Shown here: positions 40,367-47,682 of the stretch, piece after piece | How positions within the stretch are numbered: position 1 is the first letter of the stretch | Layout: each line of letters opens with the position of its first letter | Origin: a virus | IMG/VR virus record: IMGVR_UViG_3300050821_017216 | Location: 55,900 to 119,899 of that record | Strand: one strand, 5' to 3' | DNA length: 64,000 nucleotides | Notes under the pieces: model-generated | Databases searched by the model: none | What the model was told of the DNA's origin: nothing | The model's input: the letters and a program-made list of their open reading frames with translations, nothing else | Translations under genes and position numbers: made by a program

Positions 40367-40930
40367 CTACGGAGCCGCTACCGCCCCCTCGTCCACGACG
40401 ATCGTCCCGTCCACGCTGTAGGTGGTCGTGTTGCTTCCCGAGCCAAGGACGAACGCGATCAGCACGGGCTCGCCGACGACCGCCTGCACCGGGACCGCCG
40501 CGACGGTCACCTCGAAGGCGGTGCCCGCCCCGAGCTCCGGCTCGAAGATGTTGGTCCCGCTCGTCGCCAGCGGCGTGGTCGACGTCGGCGTGACGGTGAT
40601 CCCGTTGAGCGGCGTGCCGACGATGGTGTCGCCACCGCTCACCCCCGTGACGGGCTGCACGAAGTAGCCCGCGATGCTCGGGGTGTCCGACGTGCTCGGG
40701 ACCATCTCGAAGTTGGCGCTCACCCGGAGGTTACCGCTCACCCTCGGTGTGATGACCACCGCGACGAGCACCTTGCCGGCCTCGGTCGGTGTGAAACCCG
40801 AGGCGATGGTCTGCCACCCGTTGGGTGTCTGCTGGTGCTGCGTGCTGTTGACGGCGCCCGCGTGCGCCGCCCGCAGGGCCGCCTCGTCGATGAGCGGGCG
40901 GAGCGCCTGGTTCACCTTCCGACCGTTCAC
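40367..40930 (-). CDS. Fibre-like beta-rich protein
   Basis: 187 residues from GTG 40930 (GTGA overlap). N terminus GRKVNQALRPLIDEAALRAA is helical; the rest is a beta-sandwich with GNLRVSANFEMVPSTSDTPS and TYSVDGTIVVDEG. It lacks the GRGRxARETYP anchor. Probably a minor fibre or accessory of the neighbouring spike. Confidence 0.6.
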   Translation of the reverse strand: MNGRKVNQALRPLIDEAALRAAHAGAVNSTQHQQTPNGWQTIASGFTPTEAGKVLVAVVITPRVSGNLRVSANFEMVPSTSDTPSIAGYFVQPVTGVSGGDTIVGTPLNGITVTPTSTTPLATSGTNIFEPELGAGTAFEVTVAAVPVQAVVGEPVLIAFVLGSGSNTTTYSVDGTIVVDEGAVAAP

Positions 40931-41127
40931 GGCTTCACCTCGCCGGCGAGGAGCGCCGCCAAGCGCTTCGCGACCTCGGGCCGCAGCTTGATGGTGCCGA
41001 CCGAGCCACCCTCGGTGTCGTCGTCGGTCAGCTCCGCGGAGCCGTCCGCGAAGACGCGGACGGTGGGGCAGCACTTTTTGTAGGAACACATCAGGACTTC
41101 CTCGTGGACCTTACGCAGCTGCGTCAT
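40927..41127 (-). CDS. Conserved small phage-type protein (CSYKKCCPTV family)
   Basis: 66 residues from ATG 41127. CSYKKCCPTVRVFADGSAEL, DDDTEGGSVGTIKLRPEVAK: a short conserved phage protein with a Cys triad and an acidic hairpin. Function unassigned; in many phages it lies next to fibre genes. Confidence 0.75.
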   Translation of the reverse strand: MTQLRKVHEEVLMCSYKKCCPTVRVFADGSAELTDDDTEGGSVGTIKLRPEVAKRLAALLAGEVKP

Positions 41128-41206
41128 GGTAACCTCCAGACGTTGAACAGCCCCGCGCCGTCTCACCGGCCGGGGCCTGGCTCGCACTCGTAGGAGGAGG
41201 CGAACG

Positions 41207-41878
41207 GTGGAAACGTATCACGCTTGTCTCACGTGCGGAGCTTCGCTCCGAGGGAAATACGGATTTCGAGGACCGCGAAAGTTCTGCGACAAGAGTTGCG
41301 CGCAGAGCTACAGGAACCGGCTCCGCGTTGTACGTATCGCACCGTTGCCTCCGGCCGAGCCGGGTGTGCGTTTCGTTCCGCTCACGCAGAGCGCATTCGC
41401 GAAAGTGGACGAGGGAGACTTCGCGGACCTGTCGCGCTGGAACTGGTACCTTTTCAAGAGTAGCGGCAGCCTGAAATATGCCGTACGAGGTCGAACGCTT
41501 GAAGAGCGGGCTGACGTCGGCCTGACCGGGTCCGTATCTATGCACCGATACCTGATGGGAGAACCTCAAGGGGAGGTCGACCACTGCAACGGTGACGGTC
41601 TTGACAACCGCAGAGAGAACCTCCGCCAAGCGACCCACGCTCAGAACATGATGAACGCACCAAGTCAAACCGGATCGTCTCGGTTCAAGGGTGTGTCGTG
41701 GAGCCGCAAGTATTGGCGCGCATCGATCCGTGACAACTACAAGACCGTTCACATCGGACGGTTCGACACCGAGGAGGAGGCCGCACGCGCCTACGACGAC
41801 GCCGCGCGTCGTCTGCATGGCGCATTCTCTCGCGTCAACTTCCCTAGGGAAGGTGAAAGATCCGCCCTGCGTGACTGA
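41207..41878 (+). CDS. HNH homing endonuclease with AP2 DNA-binding domain
   Basis: 223 residues from GTG 41207, preceded by AGGAGGAGG. Zinc finger (CLTCGASLRG, CDKSCAQ), HNH core GEVDHCNGDGLDNRRENLR at about 124-142, and an AP2 domain (RFKGVSWSRKYWRASIRDN, then IGRFDTEEEAARAYDDAA). Such AP2-HNH nucleases cut specific sites and spread into them. Independent, rightward, lower in G+C than neighbours, so probably a recent insertion next to the fibre module. Confidence 0.92.
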   Translation: METYHACLTCGASLRGKYGFRGPRKFCDKSCAQSYRNRLRVVRIAPLPPAEPGVRFVPLTQSAFAKVDEGDFADLSRWNWYLFKSSGSLKYAVRGRTLEERADVGLTGSVSMHRYLMGEPQGEVDHCNGDGLDNRRENLRQATHAQNMMNAPSQTGSSRFKGVSWSRKYWRASIRDNYKTVHIGRFDTEEEAARAYDDAARRLHGAFSRVNFPREGERSALRD

Positions 41879-41947
41879 CTCCACAACCATCTCTCGTACG
41901 GCCTAGGTTATCACCTCGGTCCGTTGTGATGCAATCGTCAGGCCAAT

Positions 41948-41976
41948 GTAATACCCAGGACATACTGGAGTATGTC
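41948..41976 (+). repeat. 29-bp palindromic element, copy A
   Basis: GTAATACCCAGG, AC, then ATACTGGAGTATGTC. 26 of 29 bases match copy B. Its GACATAC/GTATGTC arms (41960-41976) make a perfect 7-bp palindrome around the -35 region of the gene starting at 42003, suggesting an operator. Confidence 0.75.
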
Positions 41977-42002
41977 GTCAATTCCGTGGTAGCGTCCCCA
42001 CC

Positions 42003-42422
42003 ATGTTCGGAACAGGACTCGAGTTCGCGCCCGGAACGACGGAAGACTGCGAGCGCCTCGTCGTGCGGCTCTTTCAGGATCCCAAGGTGGTGCTCGGCGC
42101 GTACCGCGCAGCGCGCCAGCAGTTCCGGACCGGCGACATCGTCCTCGTGACCGCGGAGGACGATCCGTCCGGGTTCAAGGCGTCGCCGCGCGCGGACTAC
42201 GTCGCCACGCTCCGCCGCGGGCTCGGGTCGGGCGGCGCGAAGCTCCTCGAAGTCCTCGGGGTCGCGAACCAGTCGGCCCACCAGATCGTGAGCCTGCCGC
42301 GCGAGTCGGACGCCTTCTGGCTCATCGTCAACCGCAAGCAGGCGATCCCGATCATGGTCGTGCTCTTCGCCGCTCCCTACGCGGCGGGCGACGACGCGCA
42401 CGAGCCGACGATCCTGAGCTGA
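42003..42422 (+). CDS. Hypothetical accessory protein
   Basis: 139 residues from ATG 42003; TAGCGT (41990-41995) lies seven bases upstream, the leaderless geometry. Contains EDCERLVVRLFQDPKVVLGA and FWLIVNRKQAIPIMVVLFAA. No family recognised. Copy A of the palindromic element overlaps its promoter, so this may be a regulated gene. Confidence 0.55.
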   Translation: MFGTGLEFAPGTTEDCERLVVRLFQDPKVVLGAYRAARQQFRTGDIVLVTAEDDPSGFKASPRADYVATLRRGLGSGGAKLLEVLGVANQSAHQIVSLPRESDAFWLIVNRKQAIPIMVVLFAAPYAAGDDAHEPTILS

Positions 42423-42427
42423 TACTT

Positions 42428-42456
42428 TTGACGTTATATACGTCGCGTGTTATAAG
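42428..42456 (+). promoter_or_regulatory. Strong leaderless-type promoter of the nucleotidyltransferase/XRE pair
   Basis: TTGACG (42428-42433), 17 bases, TATAAG (42451-42456), six bases to ATG 42463. One of the best sigma70 matches in the window; AT-rich spacer. Confidence 0.7.
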
Positions 42457-42462
42457 GTAGCG

Positions 42463-43080
42463 ATGGCTGGCTCAGCGAGGCGCGCCGCCTACTTCACTGA
42501 AGTCATGGACGATCGGACCGAAGATCTGCGAGCGATGCTCGATATCCTGCGGGGTGTCGGGGCTACCTCCGTTCTCATCGGGGGACTAGCGGTAGGGTTC
42601 CACGGATACCAGCGAGCCACCGTCGACGTGGACATGCTGGTGCCCGTGCGATTCCTAAAGCGGATCGCTGCCGCTGCGCGCGAGCGCGGTTACGTAGTGC
42701 GGACGTTTCCAGGTATGGTACGCGTCTACCCGTACGAGGGCGACGAGTCGATCGCTGACTTCGTGTCAGCCGAAGCGAGTCCCGTCATGCGCGCCGCCTT
42801 TCGAGAGACCGAGGACGCGACCGTCTTGGGTCAATCGGTGGTCGTCGTGCAGCGCGGGCCGCTCTGCGCGTTGAAGTTCTCCGCGATCGTCTCGCCGGAC
42901 CGACCGATCGAGGACAAGTACCAGGACATCGCGGACGTGGGGCACCTCATCCGAGGCGGCCTATCCCCCGACGAGGAGGCGAGCGCTCGCCGCGTTGCGG
43001 CGCTGGCGTATCCCGGTGCGGGTGATGACTTCACCTCGCTGCTCGGTGACTTGCGGGCAGGGAGAGCGGTTAGGATCTGA
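42463..43080 (+). CDS. Nucleotidyltransferase-fold protein (AbiEii/MNT-like)
   Basis: 205 residues. TSVLIGGLAVGFHGYQRATVDVDMLVP is the G-G-A-x-DxD nucleotidyltransferase motif; FVSAEASPVMRAAF then LCALKFSAI follow. Resembles the 29131 gene in architecture but not closely. Coupled (TGATG) to an XRE-type regulator, the arrangement of nucleotidyltransferase toxin-antitoxin pairs and some AbiE-like loci. Role as toxin or as modifying antitoxin is open. Confidence 0.78.
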   Translation: MAGSARRAAYFTEVMDDRTEDLRAMLDILRGVGATSVLIGGLAVGFHGYQRATVDVDMLVPVRFLKRIAAAARERGYVVRTFPGMVRVYPYEGDESIADFVSAEASPVMRAAFRETEDATVLGQSVVVVQRGPLCALKFSAIVSPDRPIEDKYQDIADVGHLIRGGLSPDEEASARRVAALAYPGAGDDFTSLLGDLRAGRAVRI

Positions 43081-43364
43081 TGGGCAAGCGTAAGCGCTTC
43101 GCTCTGCGAGCTCTCCGTGCGGAACTAGGCAAAACGCAAACGGAGATCGCCTGCGCGGCGGCGATGGCTCAGGGTGAGGTCTCGAGACTCGAGTCGCGAC
43201 GCGACGTCAAGCTGTCGACCCTCGGTCGCTACGCTTCTGCGCTCGGTGGTGTGGTGGAGGTTGCCGTCGTCGTGGGGAAGCGTCGTTATCAGCTCGACCT
43301 AGACGTTACCCAGCCAAATACCGAGACGATCGCGGCCATGCGCGAAGCTGAAGGCTCTACCTAG
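43080..43364 (+). CDS. XRE-family helix-turn-helix protein
   Basis: 94 residues. LRAELGKTQTEIACAAAMAQ then GEVSRLESRRDVKLSTLGRY is an intact helix-turn-helix; the rest (GVVEVAVVVGKRRYQLDL) is a beta-rich dimer part seen in XRE antitoxins. Likely the antitoxin or repressor of the pair. Its end overlaps the convergent gene at 43361 by four bases. Confidence 0.8.
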   Translation: MGKRKRFALRALRAELGKTQTEIACAAAMAQGEVSRLESRRDVKLSTLGRYASALGGVVEVAVVVGKRRYQLDLDVTQPNTETIAAMREAEGST

Positions 43365-43651
43365 GCGACGACGGTCCCGACGACGCCGCCGACGACCGCG
43401 GTGGCGACGAGCGGGCGCCAGTTGCGCCGCAGGCGCTGACCGGCGCCGACGAGGACGCCGGACCCCTCCCCGAAGAGGGCCGTCGCGGCGACGGCCGCGA
43501 CCGCGCTCATGGCCGCGCCGCCGAGGAAGGCGCCCACCTTGCCGGTCGGGAAGAGGCTCCCGCCCATGGCGGGCTTGACGAAGGTGCTCTGCGGCGCGAT
43601 CCCGACGCCGAACCCAACGGCCGGTCGGCCGCCCAGTCGTAGGTGCTCCAT
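43361..43651 (-). CDS. GRP-tag membrane protein
   Basis: 96 residues. Tag LGGRPAVGFGVG at 6-17, then two hydrophobic stretches, GAFLGGAAMSAVAAVAATAL and PLVATAVVGGVVGTVVA, separated by RLRRNWR. Start supported by TACGCT seven bases upstream. No enzyme motif. I infer a virion membrane or assembly protein from the shared tag. Confidence 0.65.
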   Translation of the reverse strand: MEHLRLGGRPAVGFGVGIAPQSTFVKPAMGGSLFPTGKVGAFLGGAAMSAVAAVAATALFGEGSGVLVGAGQRLRRNWRPLVATAVVGGVVGTVVA

Positions 43652-43658
43652 GCCGGTC

Positions 43659-43687
43659 AGCGTACGACGCTTCAGTCCTGCCGTCTA
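43659..43687 (-). promoter_or_regulatory. Leaderless-type promoter of the 96-residue GRP protein
   Basis: TAGACG (43682-43687), 17 bases, TACGCT (43659-43664), seven bases to ATG 43651. The block up to the start (TGACCGGC-ATG) repeats that of the gene at 44254. Confidence 0.6.
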
Positions 43688-44254
43688 CGCGGCTCGACTG
43701 CGAGCGACTGCCACCGCGACACCACCGACGACGACAACGACCGCGCCGCCGATGGCGAGCAGCGTAGGCCACGGCGACGGGACAGGCACGGTCGAGTCTA
43801 CCGGCGGCGCCGTCGCCGGCACCTGCGAAGGGCGACCACCACCCGACACGGGGATCGACGAAGCAGACGTCGGCAGCGACGCCGCGAGTTTGGATGCTTG
43901 CTGGTAGAAGGTGATCATCTGACCGATGATCGCCTTCGCGGCGTCCACGTCCGCCTGGGTGGCAGACCCCGAACTGTTGACGGCCGCGAGCTTGCCGTTC
44001 TGCTGCCACGCCCACTGCGTCATCTTCATGATGTCTGGACTGCCGCCGGACATGGCGTCGATGGCGGGACCCACGGCACCGACGGCGGCGTTGCCCGCGG
44101 CCTGCAGACCGGCGACCGCCCCGCTCGGGTTGGTGATCCCGGGACCGCCGTACTGCGCGACCGCGGCCTGAAGAGCCGCGATCCCAGGACCGATGGCGTC
44201 GGGAGCTCCCAACCCGAACCAGGGAACCGGTCGGCCACCGAACTGGAGGTTCAT
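43685..44254 (-). CDS. GRP-tag protein with C-terminal membrane helix
   Basis: 189 residues from ATG 44254. Tag FGGRPVPWFGLG at 5-16 (an earlier in-frame ATG at 44263 lies inside the -10 box). Helical, Ala/Gly-rich ectodomain (PGIAALQAAVAQYGGPGITN, SSIPVSGGGRPSQVP), C-terminal helix LLAIGGAVVVVVGGVAVAVA and basic tail. Function unknown; probable virion membrane protein. Confidence 0.68.
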   Translation of the reverse strand: MNLQFGGRPVPWFGLGAPDAIGPGIAALQAAVAQYGGPGITNPSGAVAGLQAAGNAAVGAVGPAIDAMSGGSPDIMKMTQWAWQQNGKLAAVNSSGSATQADVDAAKAIIGQMITFYQQASKLAASLPTSASSIPVSGGGRPSQVPATAPPVDSTVPVPSPWPTLLAIGGAVVVVVGGVAVAVARSRAA

Positions 44255-44261
44255 GCCGGTC

Positions 44262-44290
44262 ATCGTACGGCGCTTCGGCTCTACCGTCTA
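44262..44290 (-). promoter_or_regulatory. Leaderless-type promoter of the 189-residue GRP protein
   Basis: TAGACG (44285-44290), 17 bases, TACGAT (44262-44267), seven bases to ATG 44254. Same layout and similar sequence to the promoter at 43659-43687, a likely duplicate. Confidence 0.65.
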
Positions 44291-44904
44291 TGCGGTAGCG
44301 CCGCCGAGATCATCCGGGCGTACGGCGAGAGTACCGCGAGCACGACGACGCCGCCGACGGCGACACCGCCTACGATGAGCGCGGTCTTGTGCGCCTCGAT
44401 CCACTTGAGCAAGTCGAACGGGTTAGGGAGGTTTGACGGGTCCGTGGTCTTGTAGAAGGTCGAGTCCGCGTCGGACTGCAGCTGGTAAGGGAGGACGTAC
44501 GTAGGTTTCCAGCCCCCCGCGATGAGTCGGTTGCCGATGTCTTGTTTGCTCCCTCGGGTGACCTGATCGGCGACCGGCTGCAGCGCCGTGATGATGCCCT
44601 TGAAGGCCGCGTCCGTGCCCCCCGATACGGAGGTCGCCACCAGGCTGTCTGGCAGGAAAGAACTCCTACTGTCAGCGATGGCCTTGAGACCTGCGGCGCG
44701 CGCGGCCTGGTATGCCTTGTTGAGCGTTGCCCAGTCTTGTTGGATGCTCGGGTCGGTTGACTTCGCCACCTCGGTGGCCATCGCAGCCATCTCGACGTCC
44801 TTGTTCTTGATCAGCTGGTCGAGGTCCTCGACCGAGTAGACCCCGAGCACCGTACCGAGCGCGAACCCCTGGACCGGTCGACCGCCCCTGCAGATCGTAT
44901 CCAT
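44281..44904 (-). CDS. GRP-tag protein with C-terminal membrane helix
   Basis: 207 residues from ATG 44904 (TGATG overlap). Tag RGGRPVQGFALG at 6-17, a long helical ectodomain (VLGVYSVEDLDQLIKNKDVE, KAYQAARAAGLKAIADSR), then ALIVGGVAVGGVVVLAVLSP and a basic tail. Probable virion membrane protein; function unknown. Confidence 0.68.
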   Translation of the reverse strand: MDTICRGGRPVQGFALGTVLGVYSVEDLDQLIKNKDVEMAAMATEVAKSTDPSIQQDWATLNKAYQAARAAGLKAIADSRSSFLPDSLVATSVSGGTDAAFKGIITALQPVADQVTRGSKQDIGNRLIAGGWKPTYVLPYQLQSDADSTFYKTTDPSNLPNPFDLLKWIEAHKTALIVGGVAVGGVVVLAVLSPYARMISAALPHRR

Positions 44905-45542
44905 CACCGCCGCCCCTTCCGCTTCTTGATCGCCCGCCAGATCTCGTCGAGCACCCAGCCGGTCACCGCGCCCGCGACGCTCATGACGACGGCCTCCTTC
45001 CATGGCGAGTGGCGCTCGTGCTCCTTAGGCGGATCCTTCGGAGCTTCCGCGCCGAGGCCCGCAGCCGCCTGCCCGCGCAGGAGCGCCGCCATCGCGCGCG
45101 CGGTGCGCTGCGTCGGCACGATCCCGCCGCCAGGCTCCGCGCAGCCGCCGCCCTCGACGAGCTCGTCCCCGCGCCCGGCGGCGATGAGCTGGTCCATCGC
45201 GGCGAGCTTCGCGCGGGCGTCCACCCAGGTCGGCGACCAGTGCGCGCCCACGCCGAGACTACCCTGCGTCTCGACGTCGCCGACCGCCTCGTATCGGACG
45301 GGCACCCCGTTGACCCGGTCGCCCACGATCATCCTGGCTATCGGGACGTGCTCGAGGCGCTGCACCTTGATGAGGATCGCGTCACCACCGCCCGGCGCGG
45401 ACGTGATCCCGACCCCTCGACCCCACGGCGGTCTGTCCAGGCGCACCCGTATTGAGTGCAGCGCCGCCTCGGCCTCGGACGGAGCGCCGAGCGCGAAGCC
45501 GACGACCGGTCGGCCGTTGCGGTGGACGGCGAAGCCCTGCAC
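44904..45542 (-). CDS. GRP-tag protein with C-terminal membrane segment
   Basis: 212 residues from GTG 45542; TAGGCT seven bases upstream fixes the start. Tag RNGRPVVGFALG at 8-19. Middle beta-rich (DAILIKVQRLEHVPIARMIV, then GVPVRYEAVGDVE), helical region, TM-like AVVMSVAGAVTGWVLDEIW, tail KKRKGRR. A beta domain with a possible protease-like or capsid-binding role; no catalytic motif found. Confidence 0.65.
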   Translation of the reverse strand: MQGFAVHRNGRPVVGFALGAPSEAEAALHSIRVRLDRPPWGRGVGITSAPGGGDAILIKVQRLEHVPIARMIVGDRVNGVPVRYEAVGDVETQGSLGVGAHWSPTWVDARAKLAAMDQLIAAGRGDELVEGGGCAEPGGGIVPTQRTARAMAALLRGQAAAGLGAEAPKDPPKEHERHSPWKEAVVMSVAGAVTGWVLDEIWRAIKKRKGRR

Positions 45543-45549
45543 GCGGCTC

Positions 45550-45555
45550 AGCCTA
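45550..45555 (-). promoter_or_regulatory. -10 box of the 212-residue GRP protein
   Basis: TAGGCT seven bases before GTG 45542 on the minus strand; no clear -35 element was found at 16-18 bases. Confidence 0.35.
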
Positions 45556-45565
45556 CCACGGGTCG

Positions 45566-45757
45566 CTACGGGTCGGCGCCCGCACCCTTGGTGATCAGCG
45601 CCGCCTTGGCCTGGTACGCGTCCACCGCCCGGCGCGCGCGCTCGCCCGCCATCCCCCGGACGCTCCCCGGTTCGCGTAGCTCGCGGAGGATCGAGCGGGG
45701 GTCGACGTCGTGCGCGGCGGAGAGGCGGCGGAGGGTCGCGGAGGGGATCGCTGGCAT
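45566..45757 (-). CDS. Small DNA-binding-like protein
   Basis: 63 residues from ATG 45757 (a longer frame to 45802 exists). MPAIPSATLRRLSAAHDVDP then RELREPGSVRGMAGERARRA suggests a helix-turn-helix-like start followed by a charged helix. Could be a small repressor. Not recognised as a family. Confidence 0.5.
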   Translation of the reverse strand: MPAIPSATLRRLSAAHDVDPRSILRELREPGSVRGMAGERARRAVDAYQAKAALITKGAGADP

Positions 45758-45888
45758 GCTCTTCACCGTTATGTTCACACGGCGCAATCGCGATGTCCAC
45801 ATGGTGCATAGAATCGTGCACGGGCACCCGTCGATCGGTTGACTGGGTAGTTCGTAATACCGCAGTCTTCCCGGCGTAGGTCATAGGG

Positions 45889-46098
45889 ATGCCGTCGCGA
45901 GCCATCATCTATACGGAGATCGCGACCATCAAGCTGACGCCCGAGCAGCGCCGGCTCATCAGCCAGCGCGCGAAGAACTGCAACGTGCGGGTCAGCGTGT
46001 GGATGCGGTCGATCCTCCTGCAGGCCGCGCAGTCGGCTGCGAGGGGGTCGGGTGACGGTTACTTGCGGATCCGCGAACCAGACGGAGTGACGACCTAA
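45889..46098 (+). CDS. Ribbon-helix-helix-like protein
   Basis: 69 residues. IATIKLTPEQRRLISQRAKN and VRVSVWMRSILLQAAQSAAR match a MobC/Arc-like RHH unit with a beta strand in front. GTAATACC at 45854 upstream faintly recalls the palindromic element. May regulate the structural operon that follows. Confidence 0.65.
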   Translation: MPSRAIIYTEIATIKLTPEQRRLISQRAKNCNVRVSVWMRSILLQAAQSAARGSGDGYLRIREPDGVTT

Positions 46099-46551
46099 AT
46101 GGATCAAGCGCAACGTCACATGGCGGGGCTCGACCCCGAGCCGCGCACCATGGTGGACAACCGGGTGTGGTTCGGCAGCCGGCTCGCGCTCTGGCGCAGC
46201 AAGGTCGGCTGGGAGATCGCCGCCAAGCAGGCGGCCGAGATCGTCTCTCGCTGCTCTCACAAAGAGGGCTGCCCGGGCGAGTCGGTCGAGACCGAGCCGT
46301 GCCTACCCGGTTGCCCGGACCGCGAGATCCGGATGTCCGCGCTCGTTATCCTCAACGCCGCGCGCGACTTCACGCCGCCGAGCGCGAGCAAGCTCGCGCA
46401 GCAGCCGTACTCGGCGCCGAGCCGGGAGTATTTCTCGGCCGTCGTCGCGGAGCTCGCGGCCTGCCAGGCCGAGCTCCTCGTCCTGCGCGGGACCGTGGTC
46501 ACGATGCCACCCACCACCAACGAACCTCAACTCAAGGAGAAGTCCAAGTGA
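46099..46551 (+). CDS. Hypothetical protein
   Basis: 150 residues from ATG 46099, directly after the preceding stop. Helical, with a Cys-rich loop (CSHKEGCPGESVETEPCLPG) that may bind metal, and a C-terminal coiled-coil-like stretch. Not recognised. Start of the rightward structural operon. Confidence 0.6.
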   Translation: MDQAQRHMAGLDPEPRTMVDNRVWFGSRLALWRSKVGWEIAAKQAAEIVSRCSHKEGCPGESVETEPCLPGCPDREIRMSALVILNAARDFTPPSASKLAQQPYSAPSREYFSAVVAELAACQAELLVLRGTVVTMPPTTNEPQLKEKSK

Positions 46552-46943
46552 GCGTGAACTACGAACCCAGGCGCGGCCAGGCCGTCGGCCGCGTCGTCAT
46601 CAAGTCCACCCCCTCGACCATCGTGCGGCCGGACGAGACGAAGGGGACGACGAAGCTCGTCCTGCTCGACGCGGTCGGTCCTGACTTCGCGGAGAAGGGG
46701 CTGAAGGTCGGCGACGTGGTGCTGCCGTCGAAGGTCAGCAGCGTCGTGATGGAGGGCGGGGCCTCGTTTCGACCTGTCGTCAACGAGGCGGACGTCATCC
46801 TCGTCGTCCGCAACTGGACCAGCCTGAGCGAGTTCCGCGTGCAGACCGAGAGCGGCGCGGAGTACGTGGCGTTCGACGATCCGCGCGCCGCGCCGTCGCT
46901 CGGGTTCGTCAGCGAGTCACAACCCACGTCGGCGGCGGCGTGA
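46548..46943 (+). CDS. GroES-like co-chaperonin-fold protein
   Basis: 131 residues from GTG 46548 (GTGA overlap). GRVVIKSTPSTIVRPDETKG, LLDAVGPDFAEKGLKVGDVV and NEADVILVVRNW follow the GroES pattern of beta strands, the mobile-loop region and the vGpG-like turn, in a protein somewhat longer than the usual 95 residues. A phage co-chaperonin could help fold the coat protein. Family call moderate. Confidence 0.5.
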   Translation: MSVNYEPRRGQAVGRVVIKSTPSTIVRPDETKGTTKLVLLDAVGPDFAEKGLKVGDVVLPSKVSSVVMEGGASFRPVVNEADVILVVRNWTSLSEFRVQTESGAEYVAFDDPRAAPSLGFVSESQPTSAAA

Positions 46944-47626
46944 TGGGCAGGAGCGCGTACGACCCTGCCGCCTTCGCCCGCCTGCGCGGGTGCGGGTGCC
47001 ACGCGCCGGCGCAGGCGCGGGTCGTCGCTGAGCGGACGGCGCGCGCCGGTCGACGTGGCCGGCGCCTACTGCGCGACGACACGCACGAGTCGGCGCTCGC
47101 GGGCGCCGGTGCGGACCCGATCGTCCTCGGCGCCGGCAACGGGTCGAAGTGCCGGCCGTTCCTGACCGTGCAGAAGGACCAGGAGCGGTTCAGCGCGTGC
47201 AACGCGCTCGCCGACAAGATCGGCCCGCTCGACTCGTCGGAGCGGGCGTTCGAGCTGATCAGCGAGGCCATCGGCGACGAGGTCAACGAGGTCTTCGGGA
47301 TCGTCACGCTCGACCTGCACCTGCGCATGAAGTCGGTCGCGGAGACCGGTCGCGGCGAGCCGTCCGCCGTCATGGCGCCCATGGTCCCGACGCTGCAGGC
47401 GGCGCTCATCGATGGCGCGCACGCTGTAATTCTCTGGCACTGTCACCCCTCCGGGGTCGAGGCCGAGCCGAGCGACGCGGACAAGGAGACGACCGAGGCG
47501 TTCGCGGATGCGTTCGAGATCGTCGGTGTCGGTCTACTTGATCACATCATTTTGGGAGGGTCCAAAGAGAAGCCGTCGTACTTCAGCTTCCTCGACGCGG
47601 GACTGCTTCCGGAACTCGAGGACTAG
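46943..47626 (+). CDS. RadC-like JAMM-domain protein
   Basis: 227 residues from ATG 46943 (TGATG overlap). The C-terminal 130 residues are a full RadC/JAMM domain: VFGIVTLDLHLRMKSV, VILWHCHPSG, SDADKETTEAF, IVGVGLLDHIILG. The metal site HxHPSG-x(6)-SxxD is intact. RadC-like proteins occur widely in mobile elements, with suggested but unproven roles in repair or anti-restriction. The N-terminal 95 residues are basic and unmatched. Confidence 0.85.
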   Translation: MGRSAYDPAAFARLRGCGCHAPAQARVVAERTARAGRRGRRLLRDDTHESALAGAGADPIVLGAGNGSKCRPFLTVQKDQERFSACNALADKIGPLDSSERAFELISEAIGDEVNEVFGIVTLDLHLRMKSVAETGRGEPSAVMAPMVPTLQAALIDGAHAVILWHCHPSGVEAEPSDADKETTEAFADAFEIVGVGLLDHIILGGSKEKPSYFSFLDAGLLPELED

Positions 47627-47682
47627 TCGGCGTCGCTTTCCAGCATCTCGCCCATCACCAACCATTCCCAACGGATCCCCTG

